A DNA stretch of 62,159 bases from an uncultured Clostridium sp. Lineage in GTDB: Bacteria > Bacillota > Clostridia > TANB77 > CAG-508. The position numbers and the translations under genes were made by a program. How positions within the stretch are numbered: the stretch's first letter is position 1; every line of letters begins with the position of its first letter. Location of the stretch: positions 1 to 62,159 of the forward strand of contig CAMMTN010000009.1 of NCBI GenBank assembly GCA_946499885.1. Reading direction: 5' to 3'. Positions 8,576 to 17,775 of the stretch are shown in pieces. The notes under the pieces were generated by a model. That model did no database searches. It saw nothing but the letters and a program-made list of their open reading frames with translations, and had not been told where the DNA came from.

Positions 8576-9997
8576 TTATACAATTCTCCTTGCTGCACAA
8601 TATCTAGTATTATAATACTCTCCTGGAAGTAAGCTATTTATTTTTACACAATAACCTGAACCAGATGATGCATGAATAAAGTTTCCGTCTCCTATATATA
8701 TACCACAATGGCCTATTTCGTCCATAGTTTCATAGTCTAAGAAAAATACTAAATCTCCTGCTTTTAGATTATTTAATAAGCTAGATTTTGAACTTTTATC
8801 TGTTTTTATTGCTATTCCTAATTTAGCTTGTGCTTGTGCACCGTGCCTCATCGATATTCCAAAATGGTTATAAACATACATTGTAAAACCTGAGCAATCA
8901 AATCCTGATGAACTTGCTCCCCCGTAAACATATGGTACACCTAAAAATTTCTTTGCATAAGATACTATTTCACTTGTATTTATAGAACTTGCAGTATTTT
9001 CTTCTTCTTTTGAAGTTGATGTTGTTGTTTCTTTTTTGCTTGTTTGGCTATTTGTAGTAGTTTCTGTCCTATCTACATCACCTCTATTAGTTACTGTAAC
9101 TTTTTTATCTGATACAACATCTTTTGATACATAAGCCTCTCCTTCGCTTGTGCTTATTTTGTACCAATCTCCCTCTTCTCCTATTACTTTTAAAGCAGTA
9201 TTAGTACTAACTACCATTAATTTATCTGCATTAGTACTTGGTTCTTTTCTAATATTTACATAGTCTGTTGCATACATTGTCTTTTCTTCAAATGTGTTTG
9301 TATTATTTTCATTATCTGATTTATTTTTATCATCAGTGCTACTTGAATTATTATCTTCCTTAGTAGTATCTGTTTTACTATCATCAGAATTATTTTCTTT
9401 ATTATCATCATTATTGTTTGCTTTTTGAATTGTTATATTTTCTGTTCTTACCCAACCAGATATTGTATCTGTTTGAATATATAACCATCCATTTATTTCA
9501 TTTATTACAGTTACCTTTTCATCTTTACCTAATGTGTCAATATTGCTTGAATTGATTAAGGGAACTATCTTTATATCTGATTTCTTATTTAATTTACCTT
9601 GATTAGAATTTTTATCAGTTGTATTTGATACATTTTCTGTTTCATTTTGTTGTTCTTCTGTTTTTTCAGTTAAACTAGTATCATTTTCGCCTGTTGTAGT
9701 ACCTTCATTACTTGTTTCTTCTTCATTACCTCCAATTACTTTAGTATATTCTTTACTAATATAACCAGTATAATCTTTGTATTTTACTTTATACCAATCT
9801 CCTTCTTCGCCTAATACTTCACACTCTTCTCCTATAGAAATTTGTGCTACTATATTAGATTCAGTTGAAGCTTCTTTTCTTAGGTTTAGTGTTTCTGTTG
9901 TTATTTCTACAGTTTTGGCTTTTGCTATAGTTATATTGGCAAATATTAGTATTAGTAAAATAATTAATACATATATTATCTTTTTTAATAAATTCAT
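8576..9997 (-). CDS. Secreted NlpC/P60 peptidoglycan hydrolase with SH3 domains
   Basis: Exported cell-wall hydrolase of 473 residues. An N-terminal signal peptide or anchor (1-25) is followed by a bacterial SH3 domain (about 28-85), a Ser/Thr/Asn/Glu-rich linker, a degenerate second SH3-like domain (about 140-190), another linker, a third SH3 domain (about 240-295) and a C-terminal NlpC/P60 domain (about 345-473). The catalytic cysteine is in FDCSGFT, the histidine in GHCGIYIGDG and the third polar residue in FIHASS. The family cleaves gamma-D-glutamyl-diaminopimelate type bonds. I chose the ATG at 9997 because AGGAGG lies nine bases before it; an upstream in-frame ATG has no such site. Confidence 0.9.
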   Translation of the reverse strand: MNLLKKIIYVLIILLILIFANITIAKAKTVEITTETLNLRKEASTESNIVAQISIGEECEVLGEEGDWYKVKYKDYTGYISKEYTKVIGGNEEETSNEGTTTGENDTSLTEKTEEQQNETENVSNTTDKNSNQGKLNKKSDIKIVPLINSSNIDTLGKDEKVTVINEINGWLYIQTDTISGWVRTENITIQKANNNDDNKENNSDDSKTDTTKEDNNSSSTDDKNKSDNENNTNTFEEKTMYATDYVNIRKEPSTNADKLMVVSTNTALKVIGEEGDWYKISTSEGEAYVSKDVVSDKKVTVTNRGDVDRTETTTNSQTSKKETTTSTSKEEENTASSINTSEIVSYAKKFLGVPYVYGGASSSGFDCSGFTMYVYNHFGISMRHGAQAQAKLGIAIKTDKSSKSSLLNNLKAGDLVFFLDYETMDEIGHCGIYIGDGNFIHASSGSGYCVKINSLLPGEYYNTRYCAARRIV

Positions 9998-10054
9998 TGC
10001 TATTCCTCCTAAAACACGATTATAGTATATAATCATTTAAGAAAAAAGTCAAGA

Positions 10055-10095
10055 AAAATAGCAAGGATTTCACTTTTAGAGTGCCCCTTGCTATA
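10055..10095 (-). terminator. Rho-independent terminator of tuf
   Basis: On the minus strand, ATAGCAAGG pairs with CCTTGCTAT, with an inner CACT/AGTG stem, followed by TTTTTCTT. It lies just after the tuf stop and ends the str operon. Confidence 0.85.
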
Positions 10096-10111
10096 ATTTT
10101 ATTTATCAATT

Positions 10112-11314
10112 TTATTCAATAACTTCTGAAACAACACCTGAACCAACTGTTCTACCACCTTCACGGATAGCAAATCTTAGTCCTTTTTCAATAGCTATTG
10201 GAGTGATAAGTTCAACTGTCATGTCTATATTATCACCTGGCATAACCATTTCTGTTCCAGCTGCTAATTCAATAACACCTGTAACGTCTGTTGTTCTGAA
10301 ATAGAATTGTGGTCTATATCCATTGAAGAATGGTGTATGACGTCCACCTTCTTCTTTTGTTAGAACGTAAACTTGTGCTTTGAATTTTGTATGTGGATGT
10401 ATTGTTCCTGGTTTTGCTAAAACTTGACCTCTTTCAATTTCTTCTCTTTGAATACCTCTTAGAAGAACACCGATGTTATCTCCAGCTTCAGCTTGGTCTA
10501 GCAATTTTCTAAACATTTCTACACCAGTAACAACTGTTTTCTTAGATTCTTTTGCAAGACCAACAATTTCAACTTCGTCTTGAAGTTTAACTGTTCCTCT
10601 TTCTACTCTACCTGTAGCAACTGTTCCTCTACCTGTAATTGTGAATACATCTTCAACAGGCATTAAGAATGGTTGGTCTACTGGTCTTTCTGGTGTTGGA
10701 ATGTAGCTATCTACTGCATCCATTAATTCTTTAATTGGTGCATAAACTGCATCATTAGGATCTTTTGAATCACTTTCTAGTACTTTTAATGAAGATCCTT
10801 TTATAACTGGAATTTCGTCTCCTGGGAAACCATATTCTGTTAATAGGTCTCTAACTTCCATTTCAACTAATTCTAATAATTCTGGATCATCAACCATATC
10901 GCATTTATTTAAGTAAACAACGATATATTTAACACCAACTTGTCTTGCAAGTAGGATGTGCTCTCTTGTTTGAGGCATTGGACCATCAGCTGCTGAAACA
11001 ACTAGTATAGCACCATCCATTTGAGCAGCACCTGTAATCATGTTCTTTACATAGTCAGCGTGTCCTGGGCAGTCAACGTGTGCATAGTGTCTATTTTCTG
11101 TTTCATATTCAACGTGAGCTGTGTTAATTGTAATTCCTCTTTCTCTTTCTTCTGGAGCACTATCGATTTGATCGTATGCTTCATATTGAGCTTTACCAAA
11201 TAAAGCTAAGTATTTAGTAATAGCTGCTGTTGTTGTTGTTTTTCCATGGTCAACGTGACCAATTGTACCAATGTTAACATGTGGTTTATTTCTTTCAAAT
11301 TTAGCTTTAGCCAT
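10112..11314 (-). CDS. tuf: Elongation factor Tu
   Basis: GTPase that brings aminoacyl-tRNA to the ribosomal A site. At 400 residues it is full length. The P-loop GHVDHGKTT, the switch [10 protein letters not shown] and the NKCD guanine motif are present, followed by beta-barrel domains 2 and 3. Arginine codons are AGA and CGT with no CGG, as expected for a highly expressed gene here. It is last in the str operon, but a promoter-like TTGCTT-17-TAAAAT lies in the fusA-tuf gap, so it may also be transcribed alone. Confidence 0.98.
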   Translation of the reverse strand: MAKAKFERNKPHVNIGTIGHVDHGKTTTTAAITKYLALFGKAQYEAYDQIDSAPEERERGITINTAHVEYETENRHYAHVDCPGHADYVKNMITGAAQMDGAILVVSAADGPMPQTREHILLARQVGVKYIVVYLNKCDMVDDPELLELVEMEVRDLLTEYGFPGDEIPVIKGSSLKVLESDSKDPNDAVYAPIKELMDAVDSYIPTPERPVDQPFLMPVEDVFTITGRGTVATGRVERGTVKLQDEVEIVGLAKESKKTVVTGVEMFRKLLDQAEAGDNIGVLLRGIQREEIERGQVLAKPGTIHPHTKFKAQVYVLTKEEGGRHTPFFNGYRPQFYFRTTDVTGVIELAAGTEMVMPGDNIDMTVELITPIAIEKGLRFAIREGGRTVGSGVVSEVIE

Positions 11315-11395
11315 TTTAAATCCTCCTTTAAATTTTGGAAATTTTTATTTCCTTATATTTATTTAAAAATTAAAATCAAATATTTTGTCACTTGC

Positions 11396-11424
11396 ATTTT
11401 ATAACATTTTCGCTAAAAAAGCAA
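11396..11424 (-). promoter_or_regulatory. Putative internal promoter of tuf
   Basis: On the minus strand, TTGCTT (11424-11419), a 17-base spacer, and TAAAAT (11401-11396) sit in the 126-bp gap between fusA and tuf. This would allow extra EF-Tu synthesis independent of the ribosomal protein genes. Confidence 0.5.
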
Positions 11425-11440
11425 GAGTTTAATAATTTTT

Positions 11441-13522
11441 TTAGTCTTTTTTTGCTCTACTTGCAACTATATTGTCAAGTATTGATTTTGGAACTTCTTC
11501 ATAATGAGATGGTTCCATAGAATATGTTCCTCTACCTTGTGTTTTAGAACGTAAGTCTGTTGCATATCCGAACATTTCTGATAATGGAATAAATGATCTT
11601 ATAACTTGGTTTCCACCTTCTGCATCCATTCCTTCTAATCTTCCACGTCTAGAGTTTACATCTCCAATAACATCTCCCATATATTCTTCAGGAACTGTTA
11701 TTTCAACTTTCATAATTGGCTCTAATATAACTGATTTTGCTTGTTTACATCCTTCTTTGAATGCCATTGAACCAGCTATTTTGAATGCCATTTCTGAAGA
11801 GTCAACTTCATGGTAAGAACCATCAACTAAAGTAGCTTTAAAGTCTATAACTGGGTATCCTGCAAGAACACCAGTTTCAGCAGCTTCTCTAATTCCTTCT
11901 TCAATTGGTTTGATATATTCTTTTGGAACAACACCACCAACAATTTTGCTCTCAAATTCTATACCTTTACCAGCTTCTAGTGGTTCCATTTCTAGCCATA
12001 CATGACCATATTGTCCACGTCCACCTGATTGACGAATGAATTTTCCCTCTACTTTAACTTTATTTCTAATTGTTTCTTTGTAAGAAACTTGTGGTTTACC
12101 TACTGTACATTCAACTTTAAATTCTCTTTTTAATCTGTCTACTATAATATCTAAGTGTAATTCACCCATACCCGCAATAACAGTTTGACCTGTTTCTTGG
12201 TTTGTATATGTTTTAAATGTTGGGTCTTCTTCTGCAAGTTTTGCAAGAGCTATACTCATTTTTTCACTATTTGCCTTATCTTTTGGCTCAATAGCGATAT
12301 CAATAACAGGTTCTGGGAATTCCATAGATTCTAGTATAACTGGATGTGCTGGATCACAAAGTGTATCACCTGTTGATACTTCTTTTAATCCAACTGCTGC
12401 TGCTATATCTCCAGCATATACTTTATCAATATCTTGTCTATGGTTAGAATGCATTAAAAGAATTCTTCCCATTCTGTCTTTCTTACCTTTGTTTGCATTT
12501 AATATTGTAGATCCTGCTTCTAAAGTTCCAGAATATACTCTAAAGAAGCAAAGTTTTCCAACAAATGGATCTGTTGCAATTTTGAATGCAAGTGCTGCAA
12601 ATGGTTCTGTATCAGATGTTTTTCTTTCTGTTTCTTCTCCATCTAATGTTTCACCTTTAATATCAGCGATATCTAATGGTGATGGCATGAAGTCAACAAC
12701 TGCATTTAATAATTCTTGAACACCTTTATTTTTGTATGATGAACCACATACAACAGGAACAATTTTATTTCCTATAGTTCCTATTCTTAAACCTTTTTTG
12801 ATTTCTTCTTCAGATAAAGTACCTTCATCTAAATATTTCATCATTAATTCATCATCTTGCTCAGCTGCAGCTTCTATCATTTTTTCTCTGTATTCTTCTG
12901 CTTGAGCTTTTAAGTCGTCAGGAATGTCTGTTTCTTCAATATCTTTTCCTAAATCATCTTTATGAATAAATGCTCTCATTTTAATTAAATCAACAATTCC
13001 TTGGAAATTATCTTCTGCTCCTATTGGTAATTGAATTGGAACAGCATTTGCTTTTAATCTATCTTTTAATTGAGATACACAAAGCATAAAGTTTGCTCCT
13101 GTAATATCCATTTTATTTACATATACCATTCTAGGAACTTGATATTTATCAGCTTGTCTCCAAACTGTTTCTGTTTGTGGTTGAACTCCACCTTTAGCTG
13201 CTAATACTGTAACAGCTCCGTCAAGTACTCTTAAAGATCTTTGAACTTCAACAGTAAAGTCAACGTGTCCTGGGGTATCAATGATATTGATTCTATGACC
13301 TAACCATTGACATGTTGTAGCAGCAGAAGTAATTGTTATACCTCTTTCTTGCTCTTGAACCATCCAGTCCATAGTAGCTTCACCTTCGTGAACTTCACCT
13401 ATCTTATGAGTTTTTCCTGTATAGAAAAGTATTCTCTCTGTAGTTGTAGTTTTACCTGCATCTATATGAGCCATAATTCCTATATTTCTTGTTTTTTCTA
13501 AAGGAAACTCTCTTCCAGCCAT
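11441..13522 (-). CDS. fusA: Elongation factor G
   Basis: Translocation GTPase, 693 residues. It shows [13 protein letters not shown] (P-loop), the DTPGHVDF switch II, NKMD, and domains II-V through the C-terminal [12 protein letters not shown] region. The start is ATG 13522, which has AAAGGAGG at ideal spacing; an upstream in-frame extension of 20 codons lacks one. It is third gene of the str operon, between rpsG and tuf. Confidence 0.97.
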   Translation of the reverse strand: MAGREFPLEKTRNIGIMAHIDAGKTTTTERILFYTGKTHKIGEVHEGEATMDWMVQEQERGITITSAATTCQWLGHRINIIDTPGHVDFTVEVQRSLRVLDGAVTVLAAKGGVQPQTETVWRQADKYQVPRMVYVNKMDITGANFMLCVSQLKDRLKANAVPIQLPIGAEDNFQGIVDLIKMRAFIHKDDLGKDIEETDIPDDLKAQAEEYREKMIEAAAEQDDELMMKYLDEGTLSEEEIKKGLRIGTIGNKIVPVVCGSSYKNKGVQELLNAVVDFMPSPLDIADIKGETLDGEETERKTSDTEPFAALAFKIATDPFVGKLCFFRVYSGTLEAGSTILNANKGKKDRMGRILLMHSNHRQDIDKVYAGDIAAAVGLKEVSTGDTLCDPAHPVILESMEFPEPVIDIAIEPKDKANSEKMSIALAKLAEEDPTFKTYTNQETGQTVIAGMGELHLDIIVDRLKREFKVECTVGKPQVSYKETIRNKVKVEGKFIRQSGGRGQYGHVWLEMEPLEAGKGIEFESKIVGGVVPKEYIKPIEEGIREAAETGVLAGYPVIDFKATLVDGSYHEVDSSEMAFKIAGSMAFKEGCKQAKSVILEPIMKVEITVPEEYMGDVIGDVNSRRGRLEGMDAEGGNQVIRSFIPLSEMFGYATDLRSKTQGRGTYSMEPSHYEEVPKSILDNIVASRAKKD

Positions 13523-13644
13523 TTTTATCCTCCTTTTAATCAATGTCAGGGGACATAATTTTTTTCTAGTTTCACTTCTCATATTTGAGGTAGTTCCCTC
13601 ACCTTATGAATTAGTGATTAACTAATTTTAAGTATATCTCCTAA

Positions 13645-14115
13645 TTAAAACTTATAGTGTGCAAAAGCCTTATTAGCTTCAGCCATTCTATGCATATCTT
13701 CTTTCTTCTTGAATGCTCCACCGTTTCCAGCTACTGCATCCATAATTTCAGCTGCTAATTTTTGAGCCATAGTTTTTTCATGTCTATTTCTTGCATAAGT
13801 AACTAACCATCTTAAACCTAAAGTTTGTCTTCTTTCTGGTCTAATTTCGATTGGAACTTGGTAAGTAGCTCCACCAATTCTTCTAGCTTTAACTTCTAGA
13901 ACTGGCATTACATTTTCAAGAGCTGCTTCGAATACTTCTAAAGCATCTTTTTGTTCTTTTTCTTTGATTATATCGAAAGCATCATAAACTATTGCTTGAG
14001 CAACTGTCTTTTTACCATCTAACATAACATTGTTTATTAATTTTGTAACAACTTTGCTATTGTATATTGGATCTGGTAAAACGTCTCTTTTTGCTATAAT
14101 TCCTCTTCTTGGCAC
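13645..14115 (-). CDS. rpsG: 30S ribosomal protein S7
   Basis: Primary 16S rRNA binding protein that organises the 3' major domain of the small subunit, 156 residues. It begins MPRRG and has the typical [16 protein letters not shown] and [14 protein letters not shown] segments. The start is GTG (14115) behind AAAGGAG. A 345-bp gap separates it from rpsL, unusually long for this gene pair, and a nested palindrome fills part of it. Confidence 0.97.
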   Translation of the reverse strand: MPRRGIIAKRDVLPDPIYNSKVVTKLINNVMLDGKKTVAQAIVYDAFDIIKEKEQKDALEVFEAALENVMPVLEVKARRIGGATYQVPIEIRPERRQTLGLRWLVTYARNRHEKTMAQKLAAEIMDAVAGNGGAFKKKEDMHRMAEANKAFAHYKF

Positions 14116-14334
14116 TATTCTTCACTCCTTTTCTTGATATTATTTTTAAATATCTTTTTGGTATCTAAAAAAACACCTAAAGTTACTCTGAAAAGATTTT
14201 TTCTTTTCCGTATAGTGCTATATATTCTATTATAAATTTAAGTACCTTAAATTAGTAATTTCATATATGCACCATCTACCTAAAAAATCATATAACTTAA
14301 AAATACAAATTTAGCTTTGTATTATTTTGATACT

Positions 14335-14461
14335 AAAATTTTAGTCAAAAGCAAGTATTACTAGGAAAGCTAGCTAAAAATTTTGAGATAGTACATGTGT
14401 ACATCGAAAAATTTTTAAGCGACGCTTGACAACGTAAGACGCAGCTTTTCACTAAAATTTT
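14335..14461. repeat. Nested palindromic repeat, copy 2, between rpsL and rpsG
   Basis: Outer arms are 14335-14352 and 14444-14461, and inner arms 14373-14384 and 14407-14420. CTAGG lies on the left, the centre is GTAC-ATGT-GTAC-ATCG, and AAGCGACG lies on the right. It touches the rpsL stop codon. The rest of the rpsL-rpsG gap (14116-14334) shows no gene; it holds a short A/T-rich leader for rpsG. Confidence 0.75.
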
Positions 14462-14874
14462 TATTTTTTAGGTTTCTTAGCTCCATACTTAGACCTACCT
14501 TGCATTCTATCTTTAACGCCTGCTGTATCTAATGTACCTCTAATTATATGGTATCTAACACCTGGAAGGTCTTTTACTCTTCCTCCTCTTATTAAAACAA
14601 CACTGTGCTCTTGTAAGTTATGTCCTATACCTGGAATATATGAAGTTACTTCATATCCGTTTGAAAGTCTAACTCTGGCAACTTTTCTTAATGCTGAGTT
14701 TGGCTTCTTTGGTGTTACTGTTTTTACAACTGTACAAACACCTCTTTTTTGTGGAGATCTCTTATTTGTTAATTTTTTATTTCTAGAGTTATATCCATGT
14801 TGTAAAGCTGGTGCTGTAGATTTTGTTGTAGAACTTTTTCTTCCTTTTCTTACTAATTGATTAATTGTTGGCAC
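14461..14874 (-). CDS. rpsL: 30S ribosomal protein S12
   Basis: Decoding-centre protein of the small subunit, 137 residues. It has the invariant [20 protein letters not shown] and [14 protein letters not shown] segments; the lysines associated with streptomycin resistance are the wild-type form. Start GTG (14874), with GAGGTG upstream. It is first gene of the str operon, with a strong promoter at 14931-14959. Confidence 0.97.
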   Translation of the reverse strand: MPTINQLVRKGRKSSTTKSTAPALQHGYNSRNKKLTNKRSPQKRGVCTVVKTVTPKKPNSALRKVARVRLSNGYEVTSYIPGIGHNLQEHSVVLIRGGRVKDLPGVRYHIIRGTLDTAGVKDRMQGRSKYGAKKPKK

Positions 14875-14898
14875 TTAAATTTCACCTCTTTCCCTTTT

Positions 14899-14959
14899 AG
14901 GCATAATTTGCCTTATAAAATAACATGAATATTTTACCATTTTTTTAAACTTATGTCAA
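14899..14959 (-). promoter_or_regulatory. Promoter and leader hairpin of the str operon
   Basis: On the minus strand, TTGACA (14959-14954), a 17-base spacer, TAAAAT (14936-14931). The leader then contains AGGCAAATTATGCCT (14913-14899), a short hairpin just before the ribosome binding site of rpsL. Confidence 0.8.
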
Positions 14960-15031
14960 TAGTTGAATTACACTAAAATGCTAAAAAAACAAGTAGTTTT
15001 GTTTCATTTTATAACATAACAACCTTCTTTT

Positions 15032-16477
15032 CTATTTCTCACTAATTTTTTTAGTTGGTATTCTTATAACAACTTCTGTTCCTTTTCCAACTTTACTTTT
15101 TATATTAATGCTTCCTTTGTTCTGGTCTAATATTTCTTTTGCAATAGATAGACCCAGACCCGTTCCACCCATTTCTCTACTACGAGCCTTATCAACTCTA
15201 TAAAATCTATCAAAAATTCTACTTAAATCTTCTTCTGGTATTCCTATTCCATTGTCTATAATTTTAATATATGCATCATTATATACAAAACCAACATATA
15301 CCTTTATTGTACCATGTTCTTTTGTATATTTTATTGCATTTGATAGAATATTTAGTACAACTCTTTCTATACCATATTTATCTGCCAGTACTGGTGGTAC
15401 GCTTGCTGTAACAAAGCATTCTACATTATGTTTCTTCTTTTTTATCTCGAATTTTAATTTTTCTTCACATTTTTTAACTAATTCCCCTAAATCAAAACTT
15501 GTAATTTCTGACGTTACTTTTTTATTATCATATTTTGATAAAGTTAATAAATCAGTTACTAATCTTGCCATGCGTCTTGCTTCTGAAGATATTACATTTA
15601 AAAATTTTTCTCTCGTTTCTTCATCATATTCTCCTTCTAGAAGTGTATCTGAATACCCCATAATTGATGTAATTGGTGTTTTTAATTCATGTGATACATC
15701 TGCTACAAATTCTTTTCTCATATTATCTAATTTTACATGTTCTGTAATATCTTGTATTAGAGTTATTACTCCTGCTGGTCTATCATTTTCATCTTGAAAT
15801 GGTGCAAAAAGTATATTTACAAATTTATCTCCAACATCTTTTCTTTGTTCAGAAGAAGTCCAATTTTCTAAATATATAATCTTTTCTATATTTATATCTA
15901 TATTTAACTTTTTAAAAATTTTATTAAAATTGTCTTCTTTCTTGCTTAATTCTAGTAAACTCTTAGCTGCAGGATTTATATGAATTATATTTCCCTCTAA
16001 ATCAAAAGCAATTATCCCATCTGTCATATGTAAAAGTATAGTTTCTATTTGTCTTTTTTGTCTATTAACTTCACTTAATTTTTGTTTTAATTCAGTGGTC
16101 ATTATATTAAATGCATTTTCTAAATCTGAAACTTCACTATTATTTTGTATATTAAAATTTATTTTTGCATTTTCTCCTAAAGCAATTTCTTCTGCACTTT
16201 TAATTAATTTCTTCATTGGTGATACTAAGGCTTTTAGCACGAAATATCCTATTAGAAATGATATTATTGTATATATGATTATTGAAACTATTATTATAAT
16301 TCTTGTTTGTTTTAGTTGGCTATTAACATTATTTATAAGAGCAATATTGTCTTGTATAGTTCCAAGTGCTTCTATTTGGTTTAGCATTAATATATAGCTT
16401 GCTCCTAATCCTAGTATCAATATTATTCCTAAAACAAAAAATAATAAAACTATTTTTAAATTTACATTTTTCTTCAT
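15032..16477 (-). CDS. WalK/PhoR-type sensor histidine kinase
   Basis: Membrane sensor kinase, 481 residues. Two membrane segments (about 8-30 and 57-82) flank a very short extracytoplasmic loop of some 25 residues. HAMP (about 83-135), PAS (about 145-240), HisKA with SHELKTPI (phosphorylated His near residue 258) and a HATPase domain (IDNGIGIPEED, GGTGLGLSIAK) follow. The domain order matches WalK (cell-wall homeostasis) and PhoR. The tiny sensor loop makes direct extracellular ligand binding unlikely and intracellular PAS sensing more likely. It lies 34 bases downstream of its response regulator gene. Confidence 0.88.
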   Translation of the reverse strand: MKKNVNLKIVLLFFVLGIILILGLGASYILMLNQIEALGTIQDNIALINNVNSQLKQTRIIIIVSIIIYTIISFLIGYFVLKALVSPMKKLIKSAEEIALGENAKINFNIQNNSEVSDLENAFNIMTTELKQKLSEVNRQKRQIETILLHMTDGIIAFDLEGNIIHINPAAKSLLELSKKEDNFNKIFKKLNIDINIEKIIYLENWTSSEQRKDVGDKFVNILFAPFQDENDRPAGVITLIQDITEHVKLDNMRKEFVADVSHELKTPITSIMGYSDTLLEGEYDEETREKFLNVISSEARRMARLVTDLLTLSKYDNKKVTSEITSFDLGELVKKCEEKLKFEIKKKKHNVECFVTASVPPVLADKYGIERVVLNILSNAIKYTKEHGTIKVYVGFVYNDAYIKIIDNGIGIPEEDLSRIFDRFYRVDKARSREMGGTGLGLSIAKEILDQNKGSINIKSKVGKGTEVVIRIPTKKISEK

Positions 16478-16511
16478 AATTATTAATAAAAGATTAGCTA
16501 TTTAATATTAG

Positions 16512-17288
16512 CTAACCTTCATTCTCCTTTTCTTTTGATGATATATAATATCCTACTCCTCTTTTAGTAATTAATAATTTAGGACTTGATGTATCAACTT
16601 CTATTTTTTCTCTTATTCTTCTTATTGTAACATCTACTGTTCTTATATCTCCATAATACTCATATCCCCATACCTTTTCAAGTAATGTCTCTCTTGTTAC
16701 TACTTGTCCTGGTTGACTTGCTAAATATCTCAATACCTCAAATTCTCTTAGAGTTAGCTCAATAGGTTTATTCCTTACTTTTACTTCAAACTTATCTAGA
16801 TTAATAAATATTTCTCCTATTTCTATTACTTTATCTTGCTCTTTTTCTTTTGGTTTTTCTATAACTATACTATTATCTATTTGTTTATTAGTTACATTTA
16901 TCTCAGCTTTTCTTAAATTAGCTTTTACTCTTGCTACTAATTCCCTTACACTAAATGGCTTTGTTATATAATCATCTGCTCCTAATTCTAACCCTAATAT
17001 TTTATCTATTTCTTCATCTTTTGCAGATATCATTATAATTGGTATATTCATAGAATTCCTTATTCTTTTACATACTGTAAGACCATCTATTTTAGGAAGC
17101 ATTATATCTAATAAAATCAAATCAGGTTTTTGATCAAAAGCTAAATCTATTGCTGTTTCACCATCATATGCTTCTATTGTATTATATCCTTCTTTTTGCA
17201 AGTTATAAATTAAAATATCTACAATCGGCTTTTCATCATCAACTATTAATATTGTTTTTTTTGTTTCTTCTATATTATTTTCTTCCAC
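16512..17288 (-). CDS. OmpR/PhoB-family response regulator (WalR/PhoB-like)
   Basis: Receiver domain (about residues 12-125, with VDDEKP, phospho-acceptor Asp in LLDIMLP and Lys in ITKPF) and a C-terminal winged helix (about 160-250, with LTLREFEVLRYL and DVTIRRIREKIE). At 258 residues it is about 25 longer than usual because of a charged linker (about 130-155) rich in Lys/Glu/Asn between the domains. Start GTG (17288) behind AAGGGTGA. It pairs with the kinase gene downstream. WalR and PhoB cannot be separated on sequence alone; the absence of the walHIJ companions is neutral evidence. Confidence 0.88.
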   Translation of the reverse strand: MEENNIEETKKTILIVDDEKPIVDILIYNLQKEGYNTIEAYDGETAIDLAFDQKPDLILLDIMLPKIDGLTVCKRIRNSMNIPIIMISAKDEEIDKILGLELGADDYITKPFSVRELVARVKANLRKAEINVTNKQIDNSIVIEKPKEKEQDKVIEIGEIFINLDKFEVKVRNKPIELTLREFEVLRYLASQPGQVVTRETLLEKVWGYEYYGDIRTVDVTIRRIREKIEVDTSSPKLLITKRGVGYYISSKEKENEG

Positions 17289-17424
17289 AAAAAATTCACC
17301 CTTCTTTTATTATATTGTTTATATTTATATCACATAAAGGTCAAATATACAAGTAGTATTCTATGATATTTTTTTTATTTTTTAATAAAAAATTTATATT
17401 ATCATTATTGTTTTCATGTATTCT

Positions 17425-17464
17425 ATAATGCGGAGAGTTACTCAAAAGTAACTCTCCGCATTAT
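17425..17464. terminator. Perfect 17-bp hairpin after the small membrane protein gene
   Basis: Arms 17425-17441 and 17448-17464 are perfectly complementary with a 6-base loop, five bases past a stop codon. There is no U-run on either strand, so it is only a possible terminator or RNA-stabilising structure. Its GC content matches the atypical neighbouring gene. Confidence 0.55.
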
Positions 17465-17469
17465 TCTTA

Positions 17470-17715
17470 TCACTGTTTTTTATCAACCCATCTTTCAATG
17501 AGTTCTTTTGCAAAGAGATATAAACCTCCTACAATCATAAAACCTGCGATAAAGATTCCAAGATATGCCCACACTCCCCAAAGTGCAATGTCATCACTAA
17601 CAATGCCAAAGGGAAGCTCATTCTGCATACGCGTCACCAACAGGTGAATGCCTACCAGAAAAGTGGCAATTGCCAAAACCTTTTCTGCGAGGAACCGAAT
17701 AACATATCTGTCCAT
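17470..17715 (-). CDS. Small two-helix membrane protein of atypical base composition
   Basis: 81 residues, function not recognised. Two hydrophobic segments (about 13-30 and 47-68) are joined by a polar loop, with a charged C-terminus (ERWVDKKQ). The ATG at 17715 follows AAGAGG at good spacing; an upstream TTG is less likely. Its DNA is clearly richer in G+C than all neighbours and uses codons rare in this window. Codon 7 is CGG (17697-17695), one of only three CGGs read straight as Arg in this window. If CGG causes a +1 shift, translation would stop after about 20 residues. It is likely acquired from another Firmicute, or else gated by that codon. Confidence 0.65.
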   Translation of the reverse strand: MDRYVIRFLAEKVLAIATFLVGIHLLVTRMQNELPFGIVSDDIALWGVWAYLGIFIAGFMIVGGLYLFAKELIERWVDKKQ

Positions 17716-17775
17716 AAATAAACCTCTTTTCAAAAAAATTTAATACATTTATTATACCACTTTTTCTTATAAAAA

